Part shown: piece after piece, positions 16,524 to 25,005 of the stretch | Numbering within the stretch: the stretch's first letter is position 1 | How the letters are laid out: every line of letters begins with the position of its first letter | From: Streptomyces coffeae | Lineage (GTDB): Bacteria > Actinomycetota > Actinomycetes > Streptomycetales > Streptomycetaceae | Reading direction: 5' to 3' | Assembly: GCF_016741875.1 (NCBI RefSeq) | Contig: NZ_JAERRF010000012.1 | Location: 62,001 to 126,000 of the forward strand | DNA: 64,000 nt | Made by a program: the position numbers and the translations under genes | Notes under the pieces: model-generated | Database searches by the model: none | What the model was told of the DNA's origin: nothing | Seen by the model: the letters and a program-made list of their open reading frames with translations, nothing else

Positions 16524-17593
16524 CTGCCGCTCCCCAGCCGCCGGTCCAGCAGATACAACAGCGCGGGCGCCCCGATCAGCGAGGTGACCACGCCCACCGG
16601 CAGCTCCTGCGTGTCCATCGCGGTACGGCAGACGATGTCGACCACCACCAGCAGCAGCGCGCCGAACAGCGCCGAGATCGGCAGCAGGCGGCGGTGGTCG
16701 CCACCGATGACCAGACGACAGACGTGCGGCACCATCAGTGCGACAAACGCGATCGCGCCGGAGACGGCGACCAGCACACCGGTCAGCAGGCTGGTGAGGG
16801 TGAACAGTTCCCGGCGCAGCCGGGTGGGATCCACACCGAGTCCCGCCGCGGTCTCGTCACCCATGGTCAGGGCGTTCAGCCCGCGGGCACGTGCCTGGAG
16901 CCACAGCAGGGTCGCGGGTACGGCGACGGCGGGCGCGGCCAGGAGCGGCCAACTCGCACCGCTCAGACTGCCCATGAGCCAGAACAGCACACTGTGGGTC
17001 TGCTGTTCGTCCCCGGCCTGAAGCACGAGATAGCTGGTGAAGCCGGACAGGAACTGGCCGATCGCCACCCCGGCCAGCACCAGCCGCAGCGGCGCGAACC
17101 CGCCCCGGCGCTGCGCCACCGCCCACACCAGCGCGAAGGTTCCCAGCGCCCCGGCGAAAGCCGCCCCCGACAGGCCGAGCCCCAGCGCCCCTCCTGTCCC
17201 GAGGCCGAGCACGATCGCGGCGACCGCCCCGAGGGAGGCACCGTTGGAGATGCCCAGGAAGTAGGGGTCGGCCAGCGGATTGCGCACCAGGGCCTGCATC
17301 GCCGTTCCGACCAGACCGAGCCCGGCACCGACGAGCGCCGCCAACAGCGCCCGCGGTACCCGCAGTTGCCACACGATCAGGTCGTTCGTTCCCGGCCGTG
17401 GCGCTTCGCCGGACAGCCGTCGCCACACCACCCCCCACACCTCGCCGGGCGGGATGGACGTCGACCCCCAGGCCACCGCCGCGGTCAGCGCCGCGAGCAG
17501 CGCCACACCGAGAGCGACGGCCAGCGGGCCGGTGCGCGGTCCGCGCAGCTCCGCGGGGGCGGTGCCGGAGCGGCGGGCCAGCAAGGAGGTCAC
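16520..17593 (-). CDS. ABC transporter permease, FecCD/BtuC family
   Basis: 357 residues from GTG 17593, which overlaps the stop of the binding-protein gene (GTGA). About ten membrane segments are visible with the family marks AMQALVRNPLADPYFLGISNGASLGA, GxAFVALMVPHVCRLVIGGDHRRLLP and a C-terminal RRLGSG. A much longer open frame extends upstream into the binding-protein gene in another reading frame, but that extension is low-complexity and spurious. It is the single permease, forming a homodimer with the ATPase, for import of a chelate delivered by the lipoprotein. Confidence 0.9.
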   Translation of the reverse strand: MTSLLARRSGTAPAELRGPRTGPLAVALGVALLAALTAAVAWGSTSIPPGEVWGVVWRRLSGEAPRPGTNDLIVWQLRVPRALLAALVGAGLGLVGTAMQALVRNPLADPYFLGISNGASLGAVAAIVLGLGTGGALGLGLSGAAFAGALGTFALVWAVAQRRGGFAPLRLVLAGVAIGQFLSGFTSYLVLQAGDEQQTHSVLFWLMGSLSGASWPLLAAPAVAVPATLLWLQARARGLNALTMGDETAAGLGVDPTRLRRELFTLTSLLTGVLVAVSGAIAFVALMVPHVCRLVIGGDHRRLLPISALFGALLLVVVDIVCRTAMDTQELPVGVVTSLIGAPALLYLLDRRLGSGS

Positions 17594-18663
17594 GACTGGC
17601 CGACCTTGCCCGGGTACAGCGTCTTGGCGATCTCCTGGACCGAATCGGCGTTCCGGACACCGGCGATGGTGGTCTGCTCGGAGCCGATACGCAGGAAGTG
17701 CCCCTTCTTCACTGCCTTCAGGCCCTTGGTGGCGGCATTGGACCTCAGCCACTTCTCGGCCTCGTCGAACGCCTTGTCGTTCGCCGCCGCACTGCCCCGG
17801 TTGCGCACCCCGAGCTGGATCCAGTCGGGATTCTTCGCGATGACGTCCTCCCAGCCGACCTGCTTGAAGTCCCCGTCGCAGCCGGCGAAGACGTTGCGCG
17901 CCCCGCCCAGCGTGATCACGGCGTTGGCGATCTGCCGGTTGCAGACCACCGTGGGCTGCTTGGTCCCGGCGTCGTAGTCGAAGAAGAAGTACGTCGGCCG
18001 CTTGCTCTCCGCCGTGCCACTGACCGCCTTCTGGACGGTGGCCACCTTCTCCTTCATCCCGTCGACGAGCTCCTTCGCCTTCGCGCTCGTGCCGGTGACC
18101 GCGCCGAGGGAGGTGATGTCGGTCTCGACGGCGGACAGGTCGGTCATCGGGCCCTTGCGCTTCGCCGCGCAGGCGGTGGACTTGAGGTAGATGTGCTTGA
18201 TCCCGACGGCCTTGAACTCTTCCTCGGTGGGCGCGTCGCCCATACCACCGCCCATGTTCATCGACGCGAAGGTGTCGACGAACAGGTCGGCGCCGGAGCC
18301 GAGCAGCTTCTCCTTCGGGATCACGCTCTTGCTGAGCACCTTCACCTTCCGCGCCTGCGCCTCCAGCGCGCCGGGCAGCGTGCCCTTGCCGGGCGGGAAG
18401 CCGGTGCCGATCACCTTGTCCCCGGCGCCGAGGCGCAGCAGCAGCTCCAGACTGGAGGTGTTGCTGGTGACAATCTTCTTCGAGGGGCCGGAGAAGGTGG
18501 CCTTGGCGCCCGTGCAGTCGGTGACGGTGACGCCGGGGAGGTCGCCCGAGCCCGCCTCCCCGGCGCCCTGCTCCGACGTGTCCTTCCCGCCACCACCGCA
18601 GCCCGCCGCCAGCAGGCCGACGAGCACGACGGCGGTCGTACCGCCCCACACACGAGAACGCAT
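17590..18663 (-). CDS. ABC-transporter substrate-binding lipoprotein, BtuF/FecB type, Met-rich insert
   Basis: 357 residues from ATG 18663 with GGAGA upstream. The lipobox LLAAGC gives a lipidated Cys22, so it is anchored outside the membrane. The two-lobed metallophore-binding fold is recognisable (KKIVTSNTSSLELLLRLGAGDKVIG; NAVITLGGARNVFAGC; VIAKNPDWIQLG). Residues 134-143 read SMNMGGGMGD, with three methionines in seven residues, a composition seen in Cu(I)-binding loops. It is the first gene of the importer operon (binding protein, permease, ATPase, all overlapping by four bases). I saw no iron-box-like TTAGGTTAGGCTAACCTAA upstream, so iron control is not evident. Cargo unknown. Confidence 0.88.
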   Translation of the reverse strand: MRSRVWGGTTAVVLVGLLAAGCGGGGKDTSEQGAGEAGSGDLPGVTVTDCTGAKATFSGPSKKIVTSNTSSLELLLRLGAGDKVIGTGFPPGKGTLPGALEAQARKVKVLSKSVIPKEKLLGSGADLFVDTFASMNMGGGMGDAPTEEEFKAVGIKHIYLKSTACAAKRKGPMTDLSAVETDITSLGAVTGTSAKAKELVDGMKEKVATVQKAVSGTAESKRPTYFFFDYDAGTKQPTVVCNRQIANAVITLGGARNVFAGCDGDFKQVGWEDVIAKNPDWIQLGVRNRGSAAANDKAFDEAEKWLRSNAATKGLKAVKKGHFLRIGSEQTTIAGVRNADSVQEIAKTLYPGKVGQS

Positions 18664-18791
18664 CGAAAGTCTCCAGCTTCCACTCGGTACGCGGGCGAAC
18701 TTCCCTCACCCGGTCTAGAAGTCGGGGAGAACGCGCGATGAGTTCCCGCCGCGTCGGCGATAGGGATGAAAAGTAGTGACGAGGGCGTGGC

Positions 18792-19628
18792 TCAGCTCGT
18801 CGCCGTCAGCATCCGTACCGCTTCCTCCGTGGCGGGGTCGTCCGGCAGATAGGTCAGAAAGTGGTGGCCGGGCTCCTCCACGGCGGCCAGCTTCACGTAC
18901 CGCAGCCGCAGTCGACCGGCCACCGGATGGTGGAAACGGCGCACCGCGGGCTGGTAACCGGCCGTCTCCCGCTGCTCGTACCAGCGGGCCGCGTGCGGAT
19001 CGGTCAGCACCTCACCGACCAGCTCGGCGAACCGCGGGTCCTGCGGACTGCGCGCCGCGCGGGCCCGGAACTGCCCCAGCAGGGCGCGCGCGTCCTGCTC
19101 CCAGTCCATCAGCAGGGACCGGGCCGGAGGCCAACGGAAGACCAGCCACAGCAGATTGCGCTCCTTGGGGCGCAGTCGCGCCGGATCGGTGAGGAGGGCA
19201 GCGTACCCGGCGTTCCACGCGATCAGATCCCAGTGCGGGTCCAGGACCACGGCCGGATGCGGGTCCATCGTCCGTACCAGTGTCAGCAGGTTGGGCGACG
19301 CCCAGCTCGGTGCCCACGAGGGCGGCGCGCTCTCCTCCACGAACGACAGTACGTGCGCGGCTTCCACGGCATTGAGCCGCAGCGCACGCGCCACCGACCG
19401 CAGCACCTGCTCGGACGTGCGTACCCGGCCCTGTTCCAGCCAGGTGTACCAGGACGTGCTGATGCCTGCCAGCCGCGCCACCTCGGACCGGCGCAGTCCT
19501 GGTGTGCGGCGGCCGGGTGCGTCCGGCAGCCCCACCGCGTCCGGCCGCAGCCGGTCGCGGCGAGACCGCAGAAAGGCGCCCAGCTCCCGGCGGGCCGTGG
19601 TCGGCGCGGGCGTGCGCGCGGCGCTCAT
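18792..19628 (-). CDS. XRE-family regulator with MmyB-type ligand domain
   Basis: 278 residues from ATG 19628. Residues about 10-75 form an N-terminal helix-turn-helix (LGAFLRSRRDRLRPDAVGL, GLRRSEVARLAGISTSWYTWLEQGR). The remainder is the MmyB-like domain (PHPAVVLDPHWDLIAWNAGYAALL, LVFRWPPARSLLMDWE), thought to bind a fatty acid or other hydrophobic ligand. Such regulators usually control the divergent neighbour, here an MFS exporter 100 bp away whose promoter can be seen in the shared spacer. It is a typical Streptomyces pair. Confidence 0.88.
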   Translation of the reverse strand: MSAARTPAPTTARRELGAFLRSRRDRLRPDAVGLPDAPGRRTPGLRRSEVARLAGISTSWYTWLEQGRVRTSEQVLRSVARALRLNAVEAAHVLSFVEESAPPSWAPSWASPNLLTLVRTMDPHPAVVLDPHWDLIAWNAGYAALLTDPARLRPKERNLLWLVFRWPPARSLLMDWEQDARALLGQFRARAARSPQDPRFAELVGEVLTDPHAARWYEQRETAGYQPAVRRFHHPVAGRLRLRYVKLAAVEEPGHHFLTYLPDDPATEEAVRMLTATS

Positions 19629-19656
19629 GGCGCGAGTCCCCCCGGATTCACTGGCG

Positions 19657-19685
19657 TTGCTCGTGACTGTGAGCGATGGTAATAG
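19657..19685 (+). promoter_or_regulatory. Candidate promoter of the MFS gene with a short operator-like repeat
   Basis: TTGCTC and TAATAG with exactly 17 bases between them, about 44 bases ahead of the MFS start at 19729, fits a vegetative sigma-70-type promoter. The spacer contains GCTC and GAGC as a small dyad (19659-19674), well placed for repression by the divergent XRE/MmyB protein. Confidence 0.5.
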
Positions 19686-19728
19686 GCTGCGGCCCCGTTC
19701 CCGGCCCGCCCGGTGATGGGCTGATGGC

Positions 19729-20955
19729 ATGCCGAGGAAATCCCGTCCGTCCATGACACCTGGCGGCCTCCCACCCGTGCCCGCGCCGTCCGCCAACGGC
19801 CGTCCACCGGTGGCCACGCTGCCCCCGTCCACTCTGTGGCTGCTCCGCGCTGCCGGTTTCACCAGCAACTTCGACCGCTTCTGCATCGCGCCCATGATCG
19901 TGGTCATCGTGTCCGGGCTGGGGGTGTCCCTGCCCGCCGTCGTCCTCGCTGCCAGCGGCTACTCCCTGACGTACGGTCTGATGCAGCCGGTCTGGGGCCT
20001 GGCCGGTGATCTGCTGGGCCGGGTGCGGGTGATGCGCCTGTCCCTCGCCGGAGCGGCACTGGCCGCGCTGTGCTCGGCGCTGGCACCCGACGCACCGTTC
20101 CTCATCGCCGCACGGGCCGTCGCCGGTGGCTTCTTCGCCGCGTCCATCGCCGCCTCGCTGACGTACATCGGTGACACCGTGCCCGCCGGTGTGCGGCAGC
20201 GCCCGCTCAGTGAGCTGATGACCGCCTTCGCCCTGGGCACGGCCGTGGCCACCGCCGTGGCCGGTGCCATGGCCCACTACCTCAGCTGGCGGCTGGTGTT
20301 CGCCCTGCCCGGCCTCCTCGCCGGTGGTCTGACCGTGGCGCTGCGACGGCTTCCCGAGCCGCCGCGGGAGCACCCCTCCTCGCCGCTCGCCCCGTTCCGT
20401 GTGGTGCTGCGCTCGCGCCGGCAGTGGTACGTCATGGCGGTCGCCCTCCTGGAGGGGGCCGTACTGCTGGGCTTCCTCACCTATCTGGCACCCGCGCTCG
20501 AGGCACACGGTGTGCCCGTCGCCGTGGCCGGCGCGGTCGCGGCCCTCTACGGGGTCGGTTCCATGGTGGCGGCGCAGGCGGTCAAGCACCTGGCCGGGCG
20601 CTGGACACCGGTACGGCTCATCGTGGCCGGCGGAACCCAGATGGCGCTGGGCTACCTGCTCGCGGGATGGGACCAGTCGGTGCCGACACTCGTCGTCACG
20701 GCGCTGCTGCTGGGCGGCGGCTGGTCCTTCCTGCACTCCACCCTCCAGGCGTGGGCCACCGAGGTGGCGCCCTCCGCCCGCGCCACCGGTGTCGCGATGT
20801 TCGGAGTGGCCCTGTACACGGGCAGTGCCCTGGCCGGTGGCCTGACCGCGCACGCCGCCGGAGCACATGCCTACCGGCCGTTGTTCTGGCTGGCCGCGCT
20901 GCTGGCGGTGCCGCTCACGGCCCTGGCCGCCGTCGGACGGGCCCGCTTCCGGTAG
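19729..20955 (+). CDS. MFS transporter (12 TM)
   Basis: 408 residues with about 12 hydrophobic segments. TM1 and the following loop read NFDRFCIAPMIVVIVSGLGVSL, and loop 2-3 has the MFS A-like motif GDLLGRVRVMRLSL. It belongs with small-molecule or sugar-efflux MFS proteins; the substrate is not inferable. It diverges from an XRE/MmyB regulator and is preceded by a good -35/-10 pair. The ribosome binding site before ATG 19729 is weak (GGTGATGGG), and the first ~35 residues are proline-rich and probably cytoplasmic, so a start further in is possible. Confidence 0.85.
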   Translation: MPRKSRPSMTPGGLPPVPAPSANGRPPVATLPPSTLWLLRAAGFTSNFDRFCIAPMIVVIVSGLGVSLPAVVLAASGYSLTYGLMQPVWGLAGDLLGRVRVMRLSLAGAALAALCSALAPDAPFLIAARAVAGGFFAASIAASLTYIGDTVPAGVRQRPLSELMTAFALGTAVATAVAGAMAHYLSWRLVFALPGLLAGGLTVALRRLPEPPREHPSSPLAPFRVVLRSRRQWYVMAVALLEGAVLLGFLTYLAPALEAHGVPVAVAGAVAALYGVGSMVAAQAVKHLAGRWTPVRLIVAGGTQMALGYLLAGWDQSVPTLVVTALLLGGGWSFLHSTLQAWATEVAPSARATGVAMFGVALYTGSALAGGLTAHAAGAHAYRPLFWLAALLAVPLTALAAVGRARFR

Positions 20956-20982
20956 CTTGCGGGGAGAAACTCTGCCCGAGCG

Positions 20983-21747
20983 TCAGGGAGTCGGGATCCC
21001 ACCGGGCCGTGCCGGGCGGCCGAAGCGCACGGGCACTCCGGGGGAGTACAGCAGGCTCACCGGCGGTCCGGTGGGGGCCGACAGTCCCGCCGCCTGTATC
21101 AAGTCCTCGTCGCACTGGAGCAGTTCGGCGCGGTGCAGGGGCCAGCGGGGGTGGGTGTTCGGCAAGTACACCGAACGCTCGAAGAAGGCGTTGTGCATGC
21201 CCCAGCGCGCTGTCAGGAAATGCTCCAGCTCGCTCGGTTCGGCCACGCGCTCCCCCACGCGTATCGCGATCCGGCTGTGCGCCCCGCGGGGCCCCGGCCA
21301 GCGCCGTGTGCTGGTGTACGTGAGGGTGTCGCCGTCGCGCTCGACGGCCATCCGGGACCACAGATAGGGCAGCCGGAAGGCCGTGCGGGCCATCGCCACC
21401 GGGATCAGCCGGGAGGCGTCGAGCGAGCGGAAGACCACACCGCGGCGGCCGTGCTCGTCGACCGAGTACAGACGGACGTTGGTCTCGGGAAAGCTGCCCA
21501 GATAGGGGATGCCGGGGAGACGGAACCAGCCGACCCGGTGCATACGGAAGGCGACGAGCCCGACATAGGTGACCCCGTTCAGCGTGTCGGGAACCGTCCC
21601 GGCAGGCAGGACCCTCGCCACTTCGTCCGGATCGGCCACCCAGTGGAGGAACGCGAGATCCAGCCAGGACTGGGTGAGAAGGGGGCGGGCGGTGTCGCCG
21701 GGCGGGTCCGGAGTGATAGCTTCCGGTGTACGAGGAGCGAGGGTCAC
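20983..21747 (-). CDS. DUF2071 family protein
   Basis: 254 residues from GTG 21747. The DUF2071 (YqjF-like) pattern is clear: QSWLDLAFLHWVADPDEVARVLPAG near the N-terminus, TYVGLVAFRMHRVGW, then FPETNVRLYSVDEHGRRGVVFRSLDASRL. The fold is acetoacetate-decarboxylase-like, but members lack a known activity. No signal peptide or membrane segment. It converges on the MFS gene with 27 bases between stops. Function unknown. Confidence 0.8.
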   Translation of the reverse strand: MTLAPRTPEAITPDPPGDTARPLLTQSWLDLAFLHWVADPDEVARVLPAGTVPDTLNGVTYVGLVAFRMHRVGWFRLPGIPYLGSFPETNVRLYSVDEHGRRGVVFRSLDASRLIPVAMARTAFRLPYLWSRMAVERDGDTLTYTSTRRWPGPRGAHSRIAIRVGERVAEPSELEHFLTARWGMHNAFFERSVYLPNTHPRWPLHRAELLQCDEDLIQAAGLSAPTGPPVSLLYSPGVPVRFGRPARPGGIPTP

Positions 21748-21877
21748 GGGGGCAGTGTCTCAGCACCCGGCACAGGCCCGGCGGCCGGTACCCCAGTGCT
21801 GCTGCCGGAGGTTCTCGTCGCGTGGCCTGACGAACGGTTCTCCCACTCCGGTCGGAACGCCACATGCCGGGCCCGTA

Positions 21878-22552
21878 CTACCTGACCTTCGCGGTGACGG
21901 TCCGTACGAACTGCGGGGCCACCTGGTCGCGCCAGACGAAGGGTGCCGCGTCCGACTGACCGTCGAATGTTGTGGTGGTCTGCCCGCCAACCGTGAACAT
22001 CAATGAGCCTTTGCGGCATGTCCAACTGCCTTCGGAGAGGCTGTTGATGGCACAGAGGTCGGCGCCGTTCGTCTTCTTGATGTTGGCACCCGGCGCGACC
22101 TTCTTGTAGTAACCGGCGATCAGCTTGGGATGGGCCACCGCGTCGATACGGATCCAGAAGTGCGTGGCGCGATACTTTTCGCCCGGCAGTCGCATGTCGT
22201 AGTCGCACTGGCCGGAATCGGCGCTGTCGCTCTCCTTCTGTGCGGGGTCCGCGGCGAAGTCCTCGATCGAGGGCGCGTAGACCCGGCGTTGTTGCTGCTG
22301 GATGTCCTTGGCGTCCGGAAGGATCGCCTTGACGTCCTCCAGGTCCACCAGCGTGCAGGCGTCCGGCCATTCGTTCGCCGCCAGGATTCTGCCGTCCTTC
22401 AGCGGGGGCAGACCGGCGTCCCCGTTTCGGGGTGCGGCCTTGCCGATGGAGGTCTCCTCGTCGGCGCCGGTGATCAGGAGAGTCGCCGCAACGGTGGTGG
22501 CGATCAGCAGGGCGGCGGCCAGAGCCAGCAGGGCGATACGGTTCTTCGTCAC
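21878..22552 (-). CDS. Membrane-anchored or exported protein of unknown function
   Basis: 224 residues from GTG 22552; another GTG at 22609 would add 19 residues. The start reads VTKNRIALLALAAALLIATTVAATLLITG, a signal anchor without a lipobox Cys. The exported part has four cysteines (DACTLV, GQCDYD, ADLCAIN, SWTCRKG), which suggests two disulfides, and the ACTLVDLEDVKAILPDA stretch recalls DUF3558-like actinobacterial surface proteins. I do not recognise it further. It lies between DUF2071 and MarR genes on the same strand. Confidence 0.65.
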   Translation of the reverse strand: MTKNRIALLALAAALLIATTVAATLLITGADEETSIGKAAPRNGDAGLPPLKDGRILAANEWPDACTLVDLEDVKAILPDAKDIQQQQRRVYAPSIEDFAADPAQKESDSADSGQCDYDMRLPGEKYRATHFWIRIDAVAHPKLIAGYYKKVAPGANIKKTNGADLCAINSLSEGSWTCRKGSLMFTVGGQTTTTFDGQSDAAPFVWRDQVAPQFVRTVTAKVR

Positions 22553-22626
22553 AGTGGCCGATTCTGCCCAAGCGGCCGGACCCGACCTCCATCGGGGCGC
22601 GGCCGACACCGACCCGGCGGCTCGGC

Positions 22627-23076
22627 TCAGCCCTCGTCGGCGCCGGGTTCGGCGATGCGCAGCAGCAGCGCGTGCAGGGTGTCGCGCTCCTCGGCGGAGA
22701 GCGAGGCGAGCAGGCGGTCGGTGACCCGCGCGGCGTCGTGCACGGTGTCGCGCAGAAGCGCCCGCCCGGCCTCGGTGAGGACGACGATGCGGTTGCGGCG
22801 GTCGTTCGGGTCGGGCTTGCGTTCGGCGAGGCGGAGCCGCTCGAGGTCGTCGAGGAGGGAGACGATCGCGCTCGGGTCGTAGCCCAGGCGTTCGGCGAGC
22901 TCCCGCTGCCGGGCGCCCTCCACGGTGGCGAGGTAGCGCAGCACGGAGTAGTGCCGAAGTCGCAGCCCGTGCAGTTCCAGTCCGGCGTTGAACAGGCTGC
23001 CGGAGCGGAGGCCGAGCCGGTACAGCAGGTAGCCGGTGTCGGTGTGCAGGCCGCGCAGCCAGGGGGCGTCACTCAT
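22627..23076 (-). CDS. MarR-family transcriptional regulator
   Basis: 149 residues from ATG 23076 (CAGGA seven bases upstream). The winged-helix core is clear: LRLRHYSVLRYLATVEGARQRELAERLGYDPSAIVSLLDDLERLRLAERKPDPNDRRNRIVVLTEAG. It diverges from a degradative operon beginning at 23152. A near-perfect palindrome fills the intergenic region, so autorepression plus repression of the operon, relieved by an aromatic acid or its CoA ester, is the likely mode; the ligand is unknown. Confidence 0.9.
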   Translation of the reverse strand: MSDAPWLRGLHTDTGYLLYRLGLRSGSLFNAGLELHGLRLRHYSVLRYLATVEGARQRELAERLGYDPSAIVSLLDDLERLRLAERKPDPNDRRNRIVVLTEAGRALLRDTVHDAARVTDRLLASLSAEERDTLHALLLRIAEPGADEG

Positions 23077-23109
23077 GGGGACATCCTGCCGTATGACCAA
23101 GTGCCTCAT

Positions 23110-23134
23110 CAATCATTGACAGCGACAATGATTG
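23110..23134. promoter_or_regulatory. Palindromic operator between MarR gene and its operon
   Basis: Arms CAATCATTG and CAATGATTG, perfect over nine bases, separated by seven. The site is AT-rich in a region of over 70 percent GC and lies 34 bases from the MarR start and 18 from the SDR start. This is the expected size and place for a MarR dimer site. Confidence 0.8.
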
Positions 23135-23151
23135 CTCTTAGCTTCGATTGC

Positions 23152-24129
23152 ATGAACGCTGAACACTCCACTGCCGACCCCGAAGGCCCGTCGGCGACAA
23201 GGCAGGAACCGATCGACCTGACCGGCAAGGTCGCCGTCGTCACCGGCAGCGGCCGTGGGCTCGGGCTCGCGTATGCCACCGCGCTGGCCCGCGCCGGTGC
23301 GGCCGTGGTCGTCAACGACCTGGACGCCGAGACCGCCGAGCGGGCCGCGACGAGCATCACCGAGGCCGGGGGCCGCGCCGTCGCCGAGGCCGTCGCCGTC
23401 GGTACGAGCGAGGCGGCGCAGGCGCTGGTCGACCGGGCCGTCGCCGCGTTCGGCCGCCTCGACGTCATGGTCACCAACGCCGGCATCCTGCGCGACAAGG
23501 TGCTGTGGAAGATGACCGACGAGGACTTCGACGCCGTGGTCACCACCCACCTGCGCGGCACCTTCACCTGTGCCCGCGCCGCGGCGATCCGGATGCGCGA
23601 GCAGGGCGACGGCGGCAGCCTGATCATGGTCGGCTCCCCGGCCGGACAACGCGGCAACTTCGGGCAGACCAACTACGCCGCCGCCAAGGCCGGTATCGCC
23701 GCCATGGTCCGCACCTGGTCCATGGAGCTGGCCCGCGCCGGCATCACCGTCAACGCCATCGTTCCGGTCGCCGCCACCGCGATGACCGAGACCATCCCCG
23801 CCTTCGCCCCGTACATCGAGGCCATGAAGCAGGGCGCGCCGCTGCCCGGCTTTCTGCGCAAGGGCGAGGGCTTCGGCACCGCCGCGGACTGCGCCGCTCT
23901 GGTCCCCTTCCTCGCCTCCGGCGCCGCCCGCTCCGTCACCGGTCAGTGCATCGGCATCGGCGGCGACAAGCTGGCCCTGTGGTCCCATCCGCACGAGACG
24001 GCGGTCGCCTACGCCGACGGCGGCTGGAGCCCCGAGGCCATCGCCGCGAGCTGGGCCACCTCCGTCGGCCGCGAGCCGCAGACCACCGGCATCCCGGCTC
24101 CGGTCATCCCCGGAGGTGGCGCGGCGTGA
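23152..24129 (+). CDS. Short-chain dehydrogenase/reductase (SDR)
   Basis: 325 residues from ATG 23152; another ATG at 23128 lies inside the operator. Neither has a clear ribosome binding site, so the message may be nearly leaderless. Motifs: TGSGRGLG for the cofactor, NAG, and the catalytic YAAAK with a preceding serine (IMVGSPAGQ). The C-terminus is extended by about 50 residues compared with short SDRs, as in 3-hydroxyacyl-CoA dehydrogenase-like members (type 10 and MFE-type). First gene of the MarR-controlled operon with an amidohydrolase, CoA ligase and MaoC hydratase, so an oxidation step on a CoA-bound or aromatic intermediate is plausible. Confidence 0.88.
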   Translation: MNAEHSTADPEGPSATRQEPIDLTGKVAVVTGSGRGLGLAYATALARAGAAVVVNDLDAETAERAATSITEAGGRAVAEAVAVGTSEAAQALVDRAVAAFGRLDVMVTNAGILRDKVLWKMTDEDFDAVVTTHLRGTFTCARAAAIRMREQGDGGSLIMVGSPAGQRGNFGQTNYAAAKAGIAAMVRTWSMELARAGITVNAIVPVAATAMTETIPAFAPYIEAMKQGAPLPGFLRKGEGFGTAADCAALVPFLASGAARSVTGQCIGIGGDKLALWSHPHETAVAYADGGWSPEAIAASWATSVGREPQTTGIPAPVIPGGGAA

Positions 24130-24992
24130 ATGTGGAGCAGTTGACCGCCATCGACGTGCACACACACGCCGAGGTGTCGAGCGAGGGCGGCTCCTCGCTC
24201 ACGGACGAGTTGCACGAGGCATCCAGCGGCTACTTCAAGGTCGAGGGCGCGCGCAAGCCCACCCTCCCCGAGATCGCCGCCTACTACCGCGAGCGCCGCA
24301 TGGCCGCCGTCGTCTTCACCGTCGACGCCGAGCACGCCACCGGTACGCCCCCCGTCCCGAACGAGGAGGTCGCCGAGGCGGCCGCCGCCAACCCGGACGT
24401 CCTCATCCCCTTCGCCTCCATCGACCCCTTCCGGGGCAAGGCCGGGGCACGGCAAGCTCGGCGGCTGGTCGAGGAGTTCGGGGTCAAGGGCTTCAAGTTC
24501 CACCCCAGCATCCAGGGCTTCTTCCCCAACGACCGATTCGCCTACCCGCTCTACGAGGTCATCGAGGAGACCGGCACGGTGGCCCTGTTCCACACCGGCC
24601 AGACCGGCATCGGCGCGGGCACCCCAGGAGGCGGTGGCATCCGGCTGAAGTACTCCAACCCGATGTACGTCGACGACGTGGCCGTCGACTTCCCGCATCT
24701 GAAGATCATCCTCGCGCATCCGTCGTTCCCCTGGCAGGACGAGGCACTGGCCGTCGCCACCCATAAGCCCGGCGTCCATATCGACCTCTCCGGGTGGTCA
24801 CCCAAGTACTTCCCGCCCCAGCTGGTGCAGTACGCCAACTCGCTGCTCCAGGACAAGGTTCTCTTCGGCTCCGACTACCCGCTGCTGACCCCTGACCGCT
24901 GGCTCGCGGACTTCGACAAGCTGAACATCAAGGACGCGGTCAAGCCCAAGATCCTCAAGGACAACGCCGCCCGACTGCTCGGGCTCGGCTGA
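24126..24992 (+). CDS. Amidohydrolase_2 family metal-dependent hydrolase/decarboxylase
   Basis: 288 residues; GTG 24126 overlaps the SDR stop (GTGA) with GGAGG nine bases upstream. The TIM-barrel metal ligands are visible: DVHTH at the start, HPS in the middle, ILAHPSFPW, and the late GSDYP Asp. This family includes hydrolases and non-oxidative decarboxylases of aromatic or amidated acids (ACMSD-like). Translation is coupled to the SDR gene. In this operon it may act on the pathway substrate before or after CoA activation; order unknown. Confidence 0.87.
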   Translation: MNVEQLTAIDVHTHAEVSSEGGSSLTDELHEASSGYFKVEGARKPTLPEIAAYYRERRMAAVVFTVDAEHATGTPPVPNEEVAEAAAANPDVLIPFASIDPFRGKAGARQARRLVEEFGVKGFKFHPSIQGFFPNDRFAYPLYEVIEETGTVALFHTGQTGIGAGTPGGGGIRLKYSNPMYVDDVAVDFPHLKIILAHPSFPWQDEALAVATHKPGVHIDLSGWSPKYFPPQLVQYANSLLQDKVLFGSDYPLLTPDRWLADFDKLNIKDAVKPKILKDNAARLLGLG

Positions 24993-25005
24993 GAGGTCAC
25001 CGCCG

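Noticed and set aside
16520..18709. A 729-residue minus-strand frame suggesting a permease with a huge N-terminal extension
   Set aside because: The extension runs through the binding-protein gene in the wrong frame and is Arg/Gly low complexity. The GTG at 17593 starts the permease at the family-typical place.
18664..18791. Iron-box (IdeR/DmdR) or Zur box upstream of the ABC importer
   Set aside because: No 19-bp TTAGGTTAGGCTAACCTAA-like dyad or Zur-type dyad could be found by eye.
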